A DNA stretch of 64,000 nt, from positions 4,092,001 through 4,156,000 of the forward strand of contig OZ244805.1 in NCBI GenBank assembly GCA_965220095.1, written 5' to 3'. Positions within the stretch are counted from its first letter, which is position 1, and each line of letters opens with the position of its first letter. Below, in pieces: positions 46,772-55,752 of the stretch. Source of the stretch: Bin87 sp965220095 (GTDB taxonomy: Bacteria; Chloroflexota; Dehalococcoidia; Lucifugimonadales; UBA3495). Position numbers and translations under genes: made by a program. A model generated the notes under the pieces. That model made no database searches and was not told the DNA's origin. It saw only the letters and a program-made list of their open reading frames with translations.

Positions 46772-46795
46772 AGCCTGCCCCGTACTTGATACGGG
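46772..46795. repeat. 24-bp palindromic insertion in IS copy 1
   Basis: CCCCGTA-CTTGA-TACGGGG palindrome with an AGCCTG lead, present in copy 1 and absent at the same point of copy 2 (after CCTCCTGAAAG). Its length is a multiple of three, so the transposase frame is kept. Confidence 0.85.
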
Positions 46796-47260
46796 GTGAC
46801 CTCCAGTTGCCAGCGCAGGACAAACCATTCCAGGATCTGGGTCGGGTCCGCCGCGGGGTCGGTGCACAGCAAGGCCTGGGTGGCGAAGGAGCCCTGGGGA
46901 TCTCGGATCAGCACCCAGCGGATGCGGACTGGAGACTTGCCGGAGCGGTACCAGACCGCCGTTTGCGACGTGAGTTCCACCGTGCGGGTGGCGCCGTCAT
47001 ACCAGGCCACGGCCACGCTGGCCCAAGTTGCCTGGGGCTGGTCGAGGATCGTTTTCAGCGCGGGTCGCCGCGCGCCTTTCAGCGGCGGGCGGCCGTTCTG
47101 ACCCGGCTGACGGGCTGGCGCGGGCGCATAGAGAGCGGCGTCCAGCCGTAGTCTGGCAATGAGGGTAACGGGTTCACGGAGGGATTGGCAGCAGTGGAGC
47201 AGGTCCAGCACGGCGTAGCTGTTGTCGCCCACCAGCGCCAGTGGACGTTGGGGCAGCCAG

Positions 47261-47288
47261 CGTGGTTCGGCAGGCTCACCATGAGCGG
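47261..47288. repeat. TTCGGCAGGCTCA short repeat inside the transposase (copy 1)
   Basis: Related to 35950-35976 and 45757-45783. It splits the transposase frame and is present at the same site in copy 2 (52486-52513). Confidence 0.6.
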
Positions 47289-47928
47289 GGTTGCAGGATC
47301 ATCTGTCGCGCCCAGTCGGTGAGCTTCTTGTGCCGACGGCCCTGCTGTTGGTAGTACCGGGTCGATGGCGCCAGCACGGTGAGCGCCGGCAAGGCCCAAT
47401 GGCGTCCGGCCCAGGGCACGTGGCCCAGCCACATCAGGGAGATCCAGCGCAGGCCGCTGGCCTTGACCAGTTGGCTCCGGCTGGAACGCACCGCGTCGCG
47501 GTAGATGCCCCGACCTTTGATCTTGGCGCCGCGACGCCGCTCCAGGGTTTCGTCGATGCCGAAGACCAAGGGGCCATCCCCACCATCAAGGTGCTGGAGC
47601 AGCAACACCAAGAGGATGCGCGCCGCTGCACGGGGCGACCACACCGCCCGGTTGAGCACCTCATGGTAGCGGGCGTAATCGCGGTGATCGCTGCGGCCCA
47701 TGACCCGCAGGGCCGCGGCGACGGTGCGCTGACCCGGGGTCAGGATCGCGCCCACCAGCAGTACCTGGGCTTTCCGCCAGGTCGGGTTGGTAAACAGCGT
47801 TGCGAAGGGAATGAGTATGGATACAATGGCATTGGGCAGGGTAAGCATAGCTGGGCCTTTAGTGAGATTTTGGTCAGGCCAGCTTACCCTGTCTTTATAC
47901 TTTTTCTAAATTATGCGTAAAGCCTAGG

Positions 47929-48513
47929 AAAGGCGCTGGGGCGGGGCGCAGTCCGGTATCAGAATGGTCCCCGCAAGGCTGTATGCCAGGTGCGCTATGG
48001 TGGCGACGGAATGCGTTGCGACGGGCGCGGATTTGATGGCTGGAGCGACGACCCTGGGGGCGGATGATGCGGCGCATCCGTAATCGGGGTAGATCAAAAC
48101 GGGCCGACGCAATCCGCCATCGGGCCGGCGTTGGGATGCCCCGCACGAACCAGTTTACGTAATGACCCCTGTGCGAAGCAAGTCGGGTATCAATAAGACG
48201 GATGGCCGGCATGAGGAACGCGCAAATCGGGTTCGCCGATGCGTTGCAGCGAGTTCCTTCCGACGATGGTGGCCAGCTATCTCGAATTTCGTGGCTGGAT
48301 TCACCAGGATACCCGGTGCAACGGAATGTCGGTAGCAGTTTCATTGAGGCAATGCCCGGTAGGACTAATTGTCGTTAATCAGCAGAGCCACTGAAGCTGG
48401 ACCCCGCTGAGGAGCGCTCGACCCGGCATGGCTTGAGGGCACTTTCCGAACATCGTCGTCGACATCTTCTCCGACTATATCGCGGAGTTGGTGGAGCGCG
48501 TGGGCGCTTTGGG
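47929..48513. other. Intergenic region with dispersed motif copy A
   Basis: No recognisable gene. It holds copy A (48152-48197) of the GTTTACGTAATGACCC...GGGTATCAATAAG motif and, at about 48366-48382, AATTGTCGTTAATCA, which recurs at 58195-58209. A short frame reading FPNIVVDIFSDYIAELVERVG at about 48445-48510 may be a gene scrap. Confidence 0.5.
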
Positions 48514-50184
48514 TCAGTTCAAGCGGGTAATGCGGTTCTGGGGCCCGGGAGCCACCGCTTCGGTGTCGGCGAAGTAGGCGATCAGAGCATCCAGGTCAAT
48601 CGCGCCGCCGAGCCTTTCAGTACCATCGGCCAGCACGCTGTAGCGGTCTCCGCCCTTGGCCATGAAACTGTTGACGGTCGCCCGATAGCTGGCGTCGGGG
48701 TCCATGACCCTGCCATCAATGGCGATGCTCGCCGGATCCACCTTCGAACCGGTTGGCTGAGCAGCGTCCCAGGTGTAGCTGAACCCGGCGGAAACCTGGA
48801 GGATTCTACTGAAACCCGGTTCCGGATTGTCGAACTGTTCCTCGAGCAGGGTGTGGATCTGGGCGCCGGTCAGCGACATGATCACCAGGCTGTTGCCGAA
48901 GGGATGAACTCCGAAGGCCTCTCCAAAGGTCAGCTCACCATCGGCCTCGCTGCCGGAAGCGGCGAATATGATGCCATTGCGTATGCCGCCGGAATTCATG
49001 AACGCCACCACCGCGTTGCCCGTATCGGCGCTCCGGGTTGCCGCGAGTTGGGCGTCCGCAATGACGTCGCCCAGCGCCGACTCACCCGCTGCGTTCCCCT
49101 GGCGGCTGATGTCGGCGGTGGTGGCGCCGATGACGGTGTTGGCCAACTGCCCGGAGAGCATATCGTACTTGTCGATGAGCGCGGTTAGCTCGGGATCGGG
49201 AGTCACGCCAGCCGGAGAGTTCGGGACGTTGTTGATCGCTTTGACCGTCAGGTCTTGCGTGACCCGGTTCAGCGTCACATCAATGTCGGTGAACCGGCGG
49301 CCTCGGTTATCTGCCATGGTCACCCACTTCCCGTCAACCTCGCAGATGAACGCATCGTGGGTATGACCGGCGATCACCAGATCCACCGCATCGTCGAGCC
49401 GGACGGTGATGTCTGCAATCGGGCCGGTGAGTCCCGATCCGCAATCGTTCTGCCCTCCGTCGGAAAACCCGCCCTCGGGAAGAAGCACGACGATGGCTTC
49501 GATGCCCTCTTCCTGCAGCAGCGGCACCAGGGAGACGTTGGCGGCGAGGAACTGGAAGTCGGCGCCCGCAAAGGGATCGCCGTCGAGGTCGCCGTCAACC
49601 GGGTGCGGCCCGCCATGCTGCATCCGCAGCAACTCCGCTATCCCCTCATCGAACTCATGGTTGCCCACGCCGTTGATATCCGGGCCCATGAGATTCATGG
49701 CTTCAATGGTGGGTTCGTCGTGGAAGAGCGCCGAGATCAATGGCGACGCTCCGATGAGGTTCCCGGCCGACACGAACACGGAGTTCTCCGCTCCGTCGGC
49801 GACCGCTGCGGGGTTGGCTGACAGGAAGTCCGCTCGCCCAACCCCGCCGAAGGAGCTGGACGAAGTCGCAATGTTGCCGTGGAAATCATTGATCGCCAGG
49901 ATCTGGAGCTGCACCTCAGCGGGCTGGTCGTCCGGTTGGTCGCCCGGTTGGTCGCTGGCTTGCGGAATCGCGGTAACAATGCGGGTAACCGGTACTTCTC
50001 TGGTTATTTCCACCTGTCGTGTAACCTCAATCTCGACCATAACCTCCCGGATACTCGCGACTTCCCGCGTTACCGGCACCTCTCGCGTCACTTCAACCTC
50101 AACCTCCGCAGGCAATGGCGGACTGGAGCAACCGATGATGGACGGCGCTCCGAAGACGCAAATCATTGCAATCAAAGGTCTCAA
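48514..50184 (-). CDS. 5'-nucleotidase/metallophosphatase-family lipoprotein, metal site altered
   Basis: 556 residues. Signal peptide with lipobox SIIGC (Cys19), then a linker built of VTREV-type repeats (about 27-70), typical of Chloroflexota surface lipoproteins. The catalytic domain has LAINDFHGN (D100, H102), GNHEFD (N175, H176) and AGHTHD (H274, H276). Two expected metal ligands are changed: the bridging Asp of the GDxxxxSP motif is Asn142 (SAGNLIGASP), and the His of the usual LLHEGG is Pro236 (LLPEGG). The C-terminal nucleotide-binding domain (FAxNS.GGIR-like, VMDPDASYRATVNSFMAKGG) is intact. It is probably exported but catalytically weak or dead. Confidence 0.85.
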   Translation of the reverse strand: MRPLIAMICVFGAPSIIGCSSPPLPAEVEVEVTREVPVTREVASIREVMVEIEVTRQVEITREVPVTRIVTAIPQASDQPGDQPDDQPAEVQLQILAINDFHGNIATSSSSFGGVGRADFLSANPAAVADGAENSVFVSAGNLIGASPLISALFHDEPTIEAMNLMGPDINGVGNHEFDEGIAELLRMQHGGPHPVDGDLDGDPFAGADFQFLAANVSLVPLLQEEGIEAIVVLLPEGGFSDGGQNDCGSGLTGPIADITVRLDDAVDLVIAGHTHDAFICEVDGKWVTMADNRGRRFTDIDVTLNRVTQDLTVKAINNVPNSPAGVTPDPELTALIDKYDMLSGQLANTVIGATTADISRQGNAAGESALGDVIADAQLAATRSADTGNAVVAFMNSGGIRNGIIFAASGSEADGELTFGEAFGVHPFGNSLVIMSLTGAQIHTLLEEQFDNPEPGFSRILQVSAGFSYTWDAAQPTGSKVDPASIAIDGRVMDPDASYRATVNSFMAKGGDRYSVLADGTERLGGAIDLDALIAYFADTEAVAPGPQNRITRLN

Positions 50185-50221
50185 TTTCCTGTCCTCCCAC
50201 GTCCGGCAAAATAGATAGCTT

Positions 50222-50310
50222 CGATACCAACGATACCAACGATACCAACGATACCAACGATACCAACGATACCAACGATACCAACGATACCAACGATACC
50301 AACGATACAG
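50222..50310. repeat. 9-bp tandem repeat (CGATACCAA, 9.7 copies)
   Basis: Nine perfect units plus a partial one, 38 bases upstream of the nucleotidase start at 50184. Read on the gene strand each unit contains TGGTATCGT, which loosely resembles an extended -10. A pure array of this kind is likely to vary in copy number. Confidence 0.95.
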
Positions 50311-50334
50311 TGAGTCGTGCTTGCAAGGACTTGC

Positions 50335-50749
50335 CTACAGGTAGCGTAGCTCTGATCCGGCGGTCTCGCCGCGGGTGTAGCGGCCGACCATGCCGCCGCC
50401 CTGCTTCCAGCGGCCCTGCCGCCCGATCTCGTGGGTGGGCGCGCCGTTCTGGGCCGTGCGGCGGGTTCGGACCGTCACAAGCCGGCGTCGGACAGCACCG
50501 CCACCAGGGCCACGTCTAACCTGGCACGTTCCGCAGCCTGCCCGGGGGTATCCATACCGCGGCCGCGCCGACGAGGCTGCACGGGGCGGTGAGTCGAATG
50601 ACGGCGAGGTATCGGGCCACGTTGAGAGGCCCAGCGCAATCGGCCGGCACATGTAGAATCGCTACCAGAGCCCCTGAAGGCAGCTCGTCGCAGGACGACT
50701 CCGCCACGCCGCTACTGTCTCCTGTTGTCTTCAGCAGCGCGTCCATCAC
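50335..50749 (-). pseudogene. Tyrosine recombinase/integrase remnant
   Basis: Minus-strand frames encode pieces of a phage-type integrase: DVALVAVLSDAGL (about 50480-50520), then, after a frame change and deletion, GRWKQGGGMVGRYTRGETAG near the end. That last piece resembles the C-terminal segment containing the catalytic Tyr. The Arg-His-x-x-Arg core is missing. Only a scrap remains. Confidence 0.5.
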
Positions 50750-50751
50750 CT

Positions 50752-50798
50752 AGTTTACGCAATGACCCACTGTGCGAATCAGATGGGGTATCAATAAG
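50752..50798 (+). repeat. Dispersed motif, copy B
   Basis: GTTTACGCAATGACCC start and GGGTATCAATAAG end. Its terminal TAA is the insertion point of the IS5 element and, one step earlier, of IS701-like copy 2. See 48152, 55079 and 58279 for the other copies. Confidence 0.75.
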
Positions 50799-51669
50799 AA
50801 AGTGTTTAAAAAGGGACTGGGAAATAGCAGGCAATGTAGCAGGGCAGGCTATAGACTTGGGGCATGAGCCGAGCAGTTTATTCCACGGATTTGACGGAGG
50901 CCGAGTGGCAGATTCTGGAACCCCTGGTTCCGCCGGTGAAGCCGGGTGGCCGGCCCGCCAAGTACTCCCGCCGGGAGGTGGTGAATGCCATCCGGTACGT
51001 GCTGCGCACCGGTTGTGCATGGCGTCTGTTGCCTCACGACCTGCCGCCCTGGCAATCGGTCTACCACTACTTCTGGGTTTGGCGGCGAGATGGGACCTGG
51101 CAGGGGATTCACGATGCCCTGCTCCCCACGATGCGACGGTTCCTGGGCCGCCAGCCCAGCCCCAGCGGGGCCATCATCGACAGCCAGTCGGTGCAGACCA
51201 CGGAAAAAGGGGGCCTCGGGGGTACGACGCGGGCCAGAAGGTGAAAGGCCGCAAACGGCATATTGTGGTGGATACCCAGGGACTGCTGTTGGCGGTGGCG
51301 GTGCACCCAGCCGACCTGCAAGACCGGGATGGGGCCAAGCTGGTCATTAGCAAGCTGACCGGAAGGTTTCCCCGGTTGAGCTTGATCTGGGCGGATGGCG
51401 GCTACGCCGGAAAGTTGATCGAGTGGGTGGCGACACTGACGGGTTGGACTCTGGAGATAGTGAGGCGTCCCGGGAACAGCCACCGCTTTGAGGTGTTGCC
51501 CCGACGCTGGGTGGTGGAGCGCACTTTCGCCTGGCTGGGCCGGCACCGGAGATTGAGCAAAGATTATGAAGCACTGCCGGAAACCACCGAAGCCTGGGTC
51601 TACACCGCTATGACCGGACTCATGCTCCGCCGCTTGGCACGTCCCCCCCCCAGCTTTTAAAACACCCTC
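50798..51669 (+). mobile_element. IS5-family insertion sequence
   Basis: 872 bp, flanked by TAA at 50795-50797 and 51670-51672. Imperfect terminal inverted repeats GAAAGTGTTTAAAAAG and GAGGGTGTTTTAAAAG (right end, reverse complement). It abuts the left end of IS701-like copy 2, sharing that element's TAA duplication. Confidence 0.88.
50864..51660 (+). CDS. IS5-family transposase in two overlapping frames
   Basis: OrfA (50864-51244) begins SRAVYSTDLTEAEWQILEPL and has AIIDSQSVQTTEKGG, with the first catalytic Asp. OrfB continues in the -1 frame from GYDAGQKVKGRKRHIVVDTQ to the end, with LIWADGGYAG (second Asp) and VVERTFAWLGRHRRLSKDYE (Glu). The shift would occur at GAAAAAGGGGG (51203-51213). 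Many IS5/IS427-group elements use programmed frameshifting at this position, so the element may be active; a simple indel in the G-run is the alternative. The joined product is about 265 residues, normal for the group. Confidence 0.85.
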
Positions 51670-51689
51670 TAAGCTGGACTTTCCGCATT

Positions 51690-53073
51690 TCAAGCGGCGT
51701 AAGCCAGGGAATCGACAAGTCGGTGGTACAGAGCGACTGGGAGTTCCTGCGTATCGGGGTCGACGGCCGACGTTGAAAAACCCTCCGACGCCAGCCACAG
51801 GTGGCGTCGCACCAGGGCAATGGCGTCCACGAAGGTCGGCAACGGCTTGTCGTACCAGGCCGCTCGGCGCTGGGTCATGGGGCGCTGTTTTTGCAACCCG
51901 TGGGCGGCCAGGGTGGTCCAGGAGAAGATTCCCAGCAGGACGGGCGTGGTGCGGGCGATGGCCAGGTCGGACCACTGGCGTTGGGTTTCCACGCCCAGGT
52001 GGGTCCGCACCTCCTGAAAGGTAACTTCCAGTTGCCAGCGCAGGACAAACCATTCCAGGATCTGGGTCGGGTCCGCCGCGGGGTCGGTGCACAGCAAGGC
52101 CTGGGTGGCGAAGGAGCCCTGGGGATCTCGGATCAGCACCCAGCGGATGAGGACTGGAGACTTGCCGGAGCGGTACCAGACCGCCGTTTGCGACGTGAGT
52201 TCCACCGTGCGGGTGGCGCCGTCATACCAGGCCACGGCCACGCTGGCCCAAGTTGCCTGGGGCTGGTCGAGGATCGTTTTCAGCGCGGGTCGCCGCGCGC
52301 CTTTCAGCGGCGGGCGGCCGTTCTGACCCGGCTGACGGGCTGGCGCGGGCGCATAGAGAGCGGCGTCCAGCCGTAGTCTGGCAATGAGGGTAACGGGTTC
52401 ACGGAGGGATTGGCAGCAGTGGAGCAGGTCCAGCACGGCGTAGCTGTTGTCGCCCACCAGCGCCAGTGGACGTTGGGGCAGCCAGCGTGGTTCGGCAGGC
52501 TCACCATGAGCGGGGTTGCAGGATCATCTGTCGCGCCCAGTCGGTGAGCTTCTTGTGCCGACGTCCCTGCTGTTGGTAGTACCGGGTCGATGGCGCCAGC
52601 ACGGTGAGCGCCGGCAAGGCCCAATGGCGTCCGGCCCAAGGCACGTGGCCCAGCCACATCAGGGAGATCCAGCGCAGGCCGCTGGCCTTGACCAGTTGGC
52701 TCCGGCTGGAACGCACCGCGTCGCGGTAGATGCCCCGACCTTTGATCTTGGCGCCGCGACGCCGTTCCAGGGTTTCGTCGATGCCGAAGACCAAGGGGCC
52801 ATCCCCACCATCAAGGTGCTGGAGCAGCAACACCAAGAGGATGCGCGCCGCTGCACGGGGCGACCACACCGCCCGGTTGAGCACCTCATGGTAGCGGGCG
52901 TAATCGCGGTGATCGCTGCGGCCCATGAACCGCAGGGCCGCGGCGACGGTGCGCTGACCCGGGGTCAGGATCGCGCCCACCAGCAGTACCTGGGCTTTCC
53001 GCCAGGTCGGGTTGGTAAACAGCGTTGCGAAGGGAATGAGTATCGATACAATGGCATTGGGCAGGGTAAGCAT
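51690..53073 (-). pseudogene. IS701-like DDE transposase, copy 2, in two frames
   Basis: Same organisation as copy 1: first frame 53073-52501 (190 residues, FGIDETLERRRG), second frame to 51690 resuming at WLPQRPLALVGDN. The same TTCGGCAGGCTCA repeat (52486-52513) separates them. In the C-part this copy reads LEVTFQEVRTHLG, without the eight-residue insertion of copy 1, and so shows the ancestral form. Because both copies share the split, either the split form still moves (frameshifting or trans-acting enzyme) or the two arose by later segmental copying. Confidence 0.82.
52486..52513. repeat. TTCGGCAGGCTCA short repeat inside the transposase (copy 2)
   Basis: Identical to 47261-47288 in copy 1. 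Confidence 0.6.
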
Positions 53074-53422
53074 AGCTGGGCCTTTAGTGAGATTTTGGTC
53101 AGGCCAGCTTACCCTGTCTTTATACTTTTTCTAAATTATGCGTAAAGTCCAGCTAAGCTGTTCGCGCGGTTGCCTGTAATGTTGCTGGTTGCGCCATGGC
53201 GGAACAGGATGATCTGCGTGCCGCACCGGCCGTCTCCGATTTTGCCGTCCGGCAAATGACTCCCGCCATTTCGATTGGCGTTTCGTCGAGCCAATTCCAT
53301 TGACTGGCAACACCGGCAGGACAAGGACTGCCTCCCCCACTTAGAATGCAGGCATCCCCATTGGATACAGAACACGCCTGCCGGCCGCTCTACGGGAATA
53401 TCGGTCGGATTTGTGAGGAACT

Positions 53423-54985
53423 ATGACCAACGACACCGCGACCACGAACTTGGAGATCAGCATATCCGATCCGGATCTGTGCGCCGAACTGGCGCAATAC
53501 CCGTCCGGCCCCGAGCGCGCCGAATTCGCCATCACCGCCATGAAGATCGGGATGATGGCTCTCCGACAGGCACAGGGCCGCATCGACGCCGAACAGGTTC
53601 GTCGCGAGGGCGACCGCTTCATCGAAAACCTGGGACAAGCCCTCACCAATCACCAGAAAGAAGTGACCGAACAGGTCGGCAGTTGCCTCAAATCCTACTT
53701 CGATCCACAGGATGGTCGGTTCAATGAGCGTGTCCAGCGTCTGGTGGGCAAGGATGGGGAATTGGAGAGCATTATTCGTGGTCAGATCGAAGGCGACGAC
53801 TCGCAACTGGTCAAAACCCTTACCACGCACATGGGTAAGGACAGCCCGTTGATGCAGACGTTGAATCCCGAAGCTGCCGACGGTGTCATCAATGCCCTCA
53901 CCACGGCCACCGAGAAGGCGTTGGCCGACCAGCGCGAGCGGGTTCTCGGAGAGTTCTCACTGGACAATGAAGCGGGCGCCCTGAGCCGTTTAGTAGCCGA
54001 GCTGAAGAAAAACCACGGCGAAATTGGGGAGGCCCTTCAGAAGCGCATCGGTGAGGTGACGGACGAATTCTCCCTGGACAAGGAGGATTCCGCCCTCTCC
54101 AGGCTCGTGAGCCGCGTCGAACGGGCCCAAAGCCAGATTACCGCCGAGTTTTCACTGGACGAGGAGGGCTCGGCTCTGACGCGGATGAGGCGGGACCTTT
54201 TGGAAGTGATGGAAACCCAGCGGAAGACCAACGAGCGTTTCCAGATCGAAGTGATGGAGAAACTGGCCGAGATGACGGCGCGGCGCAAGGAAGCCGAGCG
54301 CTCCACGCGCCACGGCGAGGACTTCGAGGTCGCTGTGTTCGATTTCGTCCACGAGCGGGCCCAGAAGGCTGGCGACATCGCGTCCCGTACCGGGAACACC
54401 ACCGGCGTCATCAGGAACAACAAGAAGGGCGACATCGTGGTGGAGCTGGGACCCGAACACGCGGCGGCCGGAGCATGCATCGTGCTTGAGGCGAAACAGA
54501 ATGCCTCCTACACGGTGCAGATGGCCCGGTCGGAGCTGGAGGAAGCCCGCAAGAACCGGGAGGCCGGCGTTGGCGTGTTCGTATTCTCACGACGCACGGC
54601 TCCGGAAGGGGCGGAACCCCTGGTTCGATACGGGGACGACATCCTGGCCATCTGGGATGCCGAAAATCCTGACTCCGACATCATCATGGATTGCGCCCTG
54701 ACGGTTGCGAAGGCTCTCTCCACTCGGGCCCGCCAGTACAGCGCAACCCAATCAGCAGACTTCGAGGCCATCGAAGGCGCCGTCCGGGAGATTGAGCGTC
54801 AATCCAACAGTCTGCACGAGATCACCACATCCGCTGAATCCATCAAATCAGGCAGCGACCGGATCCTGAACCGGGCGCGTATCGTCAAGGAGGGGCTGGC
54901 CAGGCAGGTGATCACGCTGGATGAGAAGCTGTCCGACCTGCGCGATCTGGTGGGAAGCGACAGCAACATCTCAATCGCTGCGTAG
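53423..54985 (+). CDS. PD-(D/E)XK nuclease-like protein with EFSLD repeats
   Basis: 520 residues from ATG 53423 (GAGGAACT site). The N-terminal 170 residues are helical. A motif EFSLDxExxALSRLV is then repeated three times (177-191, 215-229, 242-256) between helical spacers. Residues 297-390 look like a restriction-endonuclease fold: HGEDFEVAVFDFV (Glu), KKGDIVVEL (Asp337), ACIVLEAKQN (Glu356, Lys358), then GVGVFVFSRR, giving the E...D-ExK order. The tail is a coiled coil. DUF2130/RmuC-type proteins have a comparable helix-plus-nuclease plan, but I do not recognise this repeat. It lies in a defence-type zone, flanked by IS elements. DNA or RNA cleavage is inferred. Confidence 0.8.
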   Translation: MTNDTATTNLEISISDPDLCAELAQYPSGPERAEFAITAMKIGMMALRQAQGRIDAEQVRREGDRFIENLGQALTNHQKEVTEQVGSCLKSYFDPQDGRFNERVQRLVGKDGELESIIRGQIEGDDSQLVKTLTTHMGKDSPLMQTLNPEAADGVINALTTATEKALADQRERVLGEFSLDNEAGALSRLVAELKKNHGEIGEALQKRIGEVTDEFSLDKEDSALSRLVSRVERAQSQITAEFSLDEEGSALTRMRRDLLEVMETQRKTNERFQIEVMEKLAEMTARRKEAERSTRHGEDFEVAVFDFVHERAQKAGDIASRTGNTTGVIRNNKKGDIVVELGPEHAAAGACIVLEAKQNASYTVQMARSELEEARKNREAGVGVFVFSRRTAPEGAEPLVRYGDDILAIWDAENPDSDIIMDCALTVAKALSTRARQYSATQSADFEAIEGAVREIERQSNSLHEITTSAESIKSGSDRILNRARIVKEGLARQVITLDEKLSDLRDLVGSDSNISIAA

Positions 54986-55078
54986 AGCGGGAGTCCCGCG
55001 CGTTCTTCGGCCGTTCGGTCCTTGGGCAGATATCCAGCGGAGAGTTGTCTCATACGGCATCGTCCACTCGAAGGGGCG

Positions 55079-55123
55079 CTTATTGATACCCACTGTGATT
55101 CACACAACAGCCGTTACGTAACG
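55079..55123 (-). repeat. Dispersed motif, copy D
   Basis: Minus-strand copy: GTTACGTAACGG start and GTGGGTATCAATAAG end. The most divergent of the four. It lies in the 359-base gap after the nuclease-like gene; nothing else but the promoter below is seen there. Confidence 0.65.
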
Positions 55124-55287
55124 TAGGCCAACTTGTCCGCGTCTACCTTTCGCTTGGCATGGCAGAGTTCATCAGCAACTCTGCCAATTTAACGCCGATC
55201 CGCCGCCACCGCCGTGCTTACTGCTGCAGGACGGACCGGCCCGGGCACGCTAAAAATGGCAGGATTACGCGTCAAATCGGTCATCGG

Positions 55288-55293
55288 TATAAT
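55288..55293 (+). promoter_or_regulatory. Perfect TATAAT before the DUF4145 gene
   Basis: TATAAT with TTACGC 17 bases upstream (weak -35), 52 bases before ATG 55345. Confidence 0.5.
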
Positions 55294-55752
55294 TGCTTTG
55301 CAAACGTGCGCCATGGCGACTGCGGACCGTTTAGGAGATTTAGAATGCGCTGTCCTCATTGCACTGTGTCCTTCCACCCCGTTTGGGAGTACGGATGGAT
55401 AGATGAGATCCAGGCAAATCGTCCGTGTTGGCAGTGGACGAAGACAGTTTGCCCTGCATGCAGCAAAACAGTCATCAAAGTCAGACTCAGAACCATCTTT
55501 GGTGGAGAGGCTCCTGGGGAGGAGGCCCAACCAGTTCACAAGGAAATGTGGGTCGAGCCCTCCAGTCCGAAGAGGATCCCGATAGGAGAAGCGGTGCCCT
55601 CTGAATTTCGAGAAGATTACGAAGAATCGGTTTCGGTGTTACCAATAAGCCCGAAATCGTCCGCTGCGTTATCGCGCAGGGTGCTGCAATCCATGTTGAG
55701 AGACCAGGGATACGACCGTCGGAATTTGGCCGATCAGATTGATCTACTACTA

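Larger units (their letters stand above)
46441..47848 (-). pseudogene. IS701-like DDE transposase, copy 1, in two frames
   Basis: The first frame (47848-47276, 190 residues) starts MLTLPNAIVSILIPFATLFT and includes FGIDETLERRRG with the first catalytic Asp. The second frame (from about 47259 to 46441) resumes at WLPQRPLALVGDNSYAVLDL with the second Asp, RLRLDAALYAPAPARQPG, and ends HHxLVDSLAYAA-like. The two are separated by an inserted repeat (47261-47288) that brings a TGA and a frame change. Unless frameshifting bridges them, no full transposase is made. This copy also carries eight extra residues (PYQVRGRL) from the 24-bp insertion. Confidence 0.82.
46424..47928 (-). mobile_element. IS701-like insertion sequence, copy 1
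   Basis: About 1505 bp. The left end GCTGGACTTT matches that of copy 2. The right end is degraded (AAAGCCTAGG instead of AAAGTCCAGC), and TAA precedes the left end. Over the shared length it differs from copy 2 (51673-53153) by about a dozen substitutions plus a 24-bp insertion at 46772-46795. It interrupts an FN3 gene. Confidence 0.85.
51673..53153 (-). mobile_element. IS701-like insertion sequence, copy 2
   Basis: 1481 bp with terminal inverted repeats GCTGGACTTT / AAAGTCCAGC (extending imperfectly to CGCAT) and TAA on both sides (51670-51672 and 53154-53156). It is the cleaner of the two copies and defines the element ends. Confidence 0.88.

Noticed and set aside
50222..50310. CRISPR-like array
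   Set aside because: Units are 9 bp and contiguous, with no spacers.
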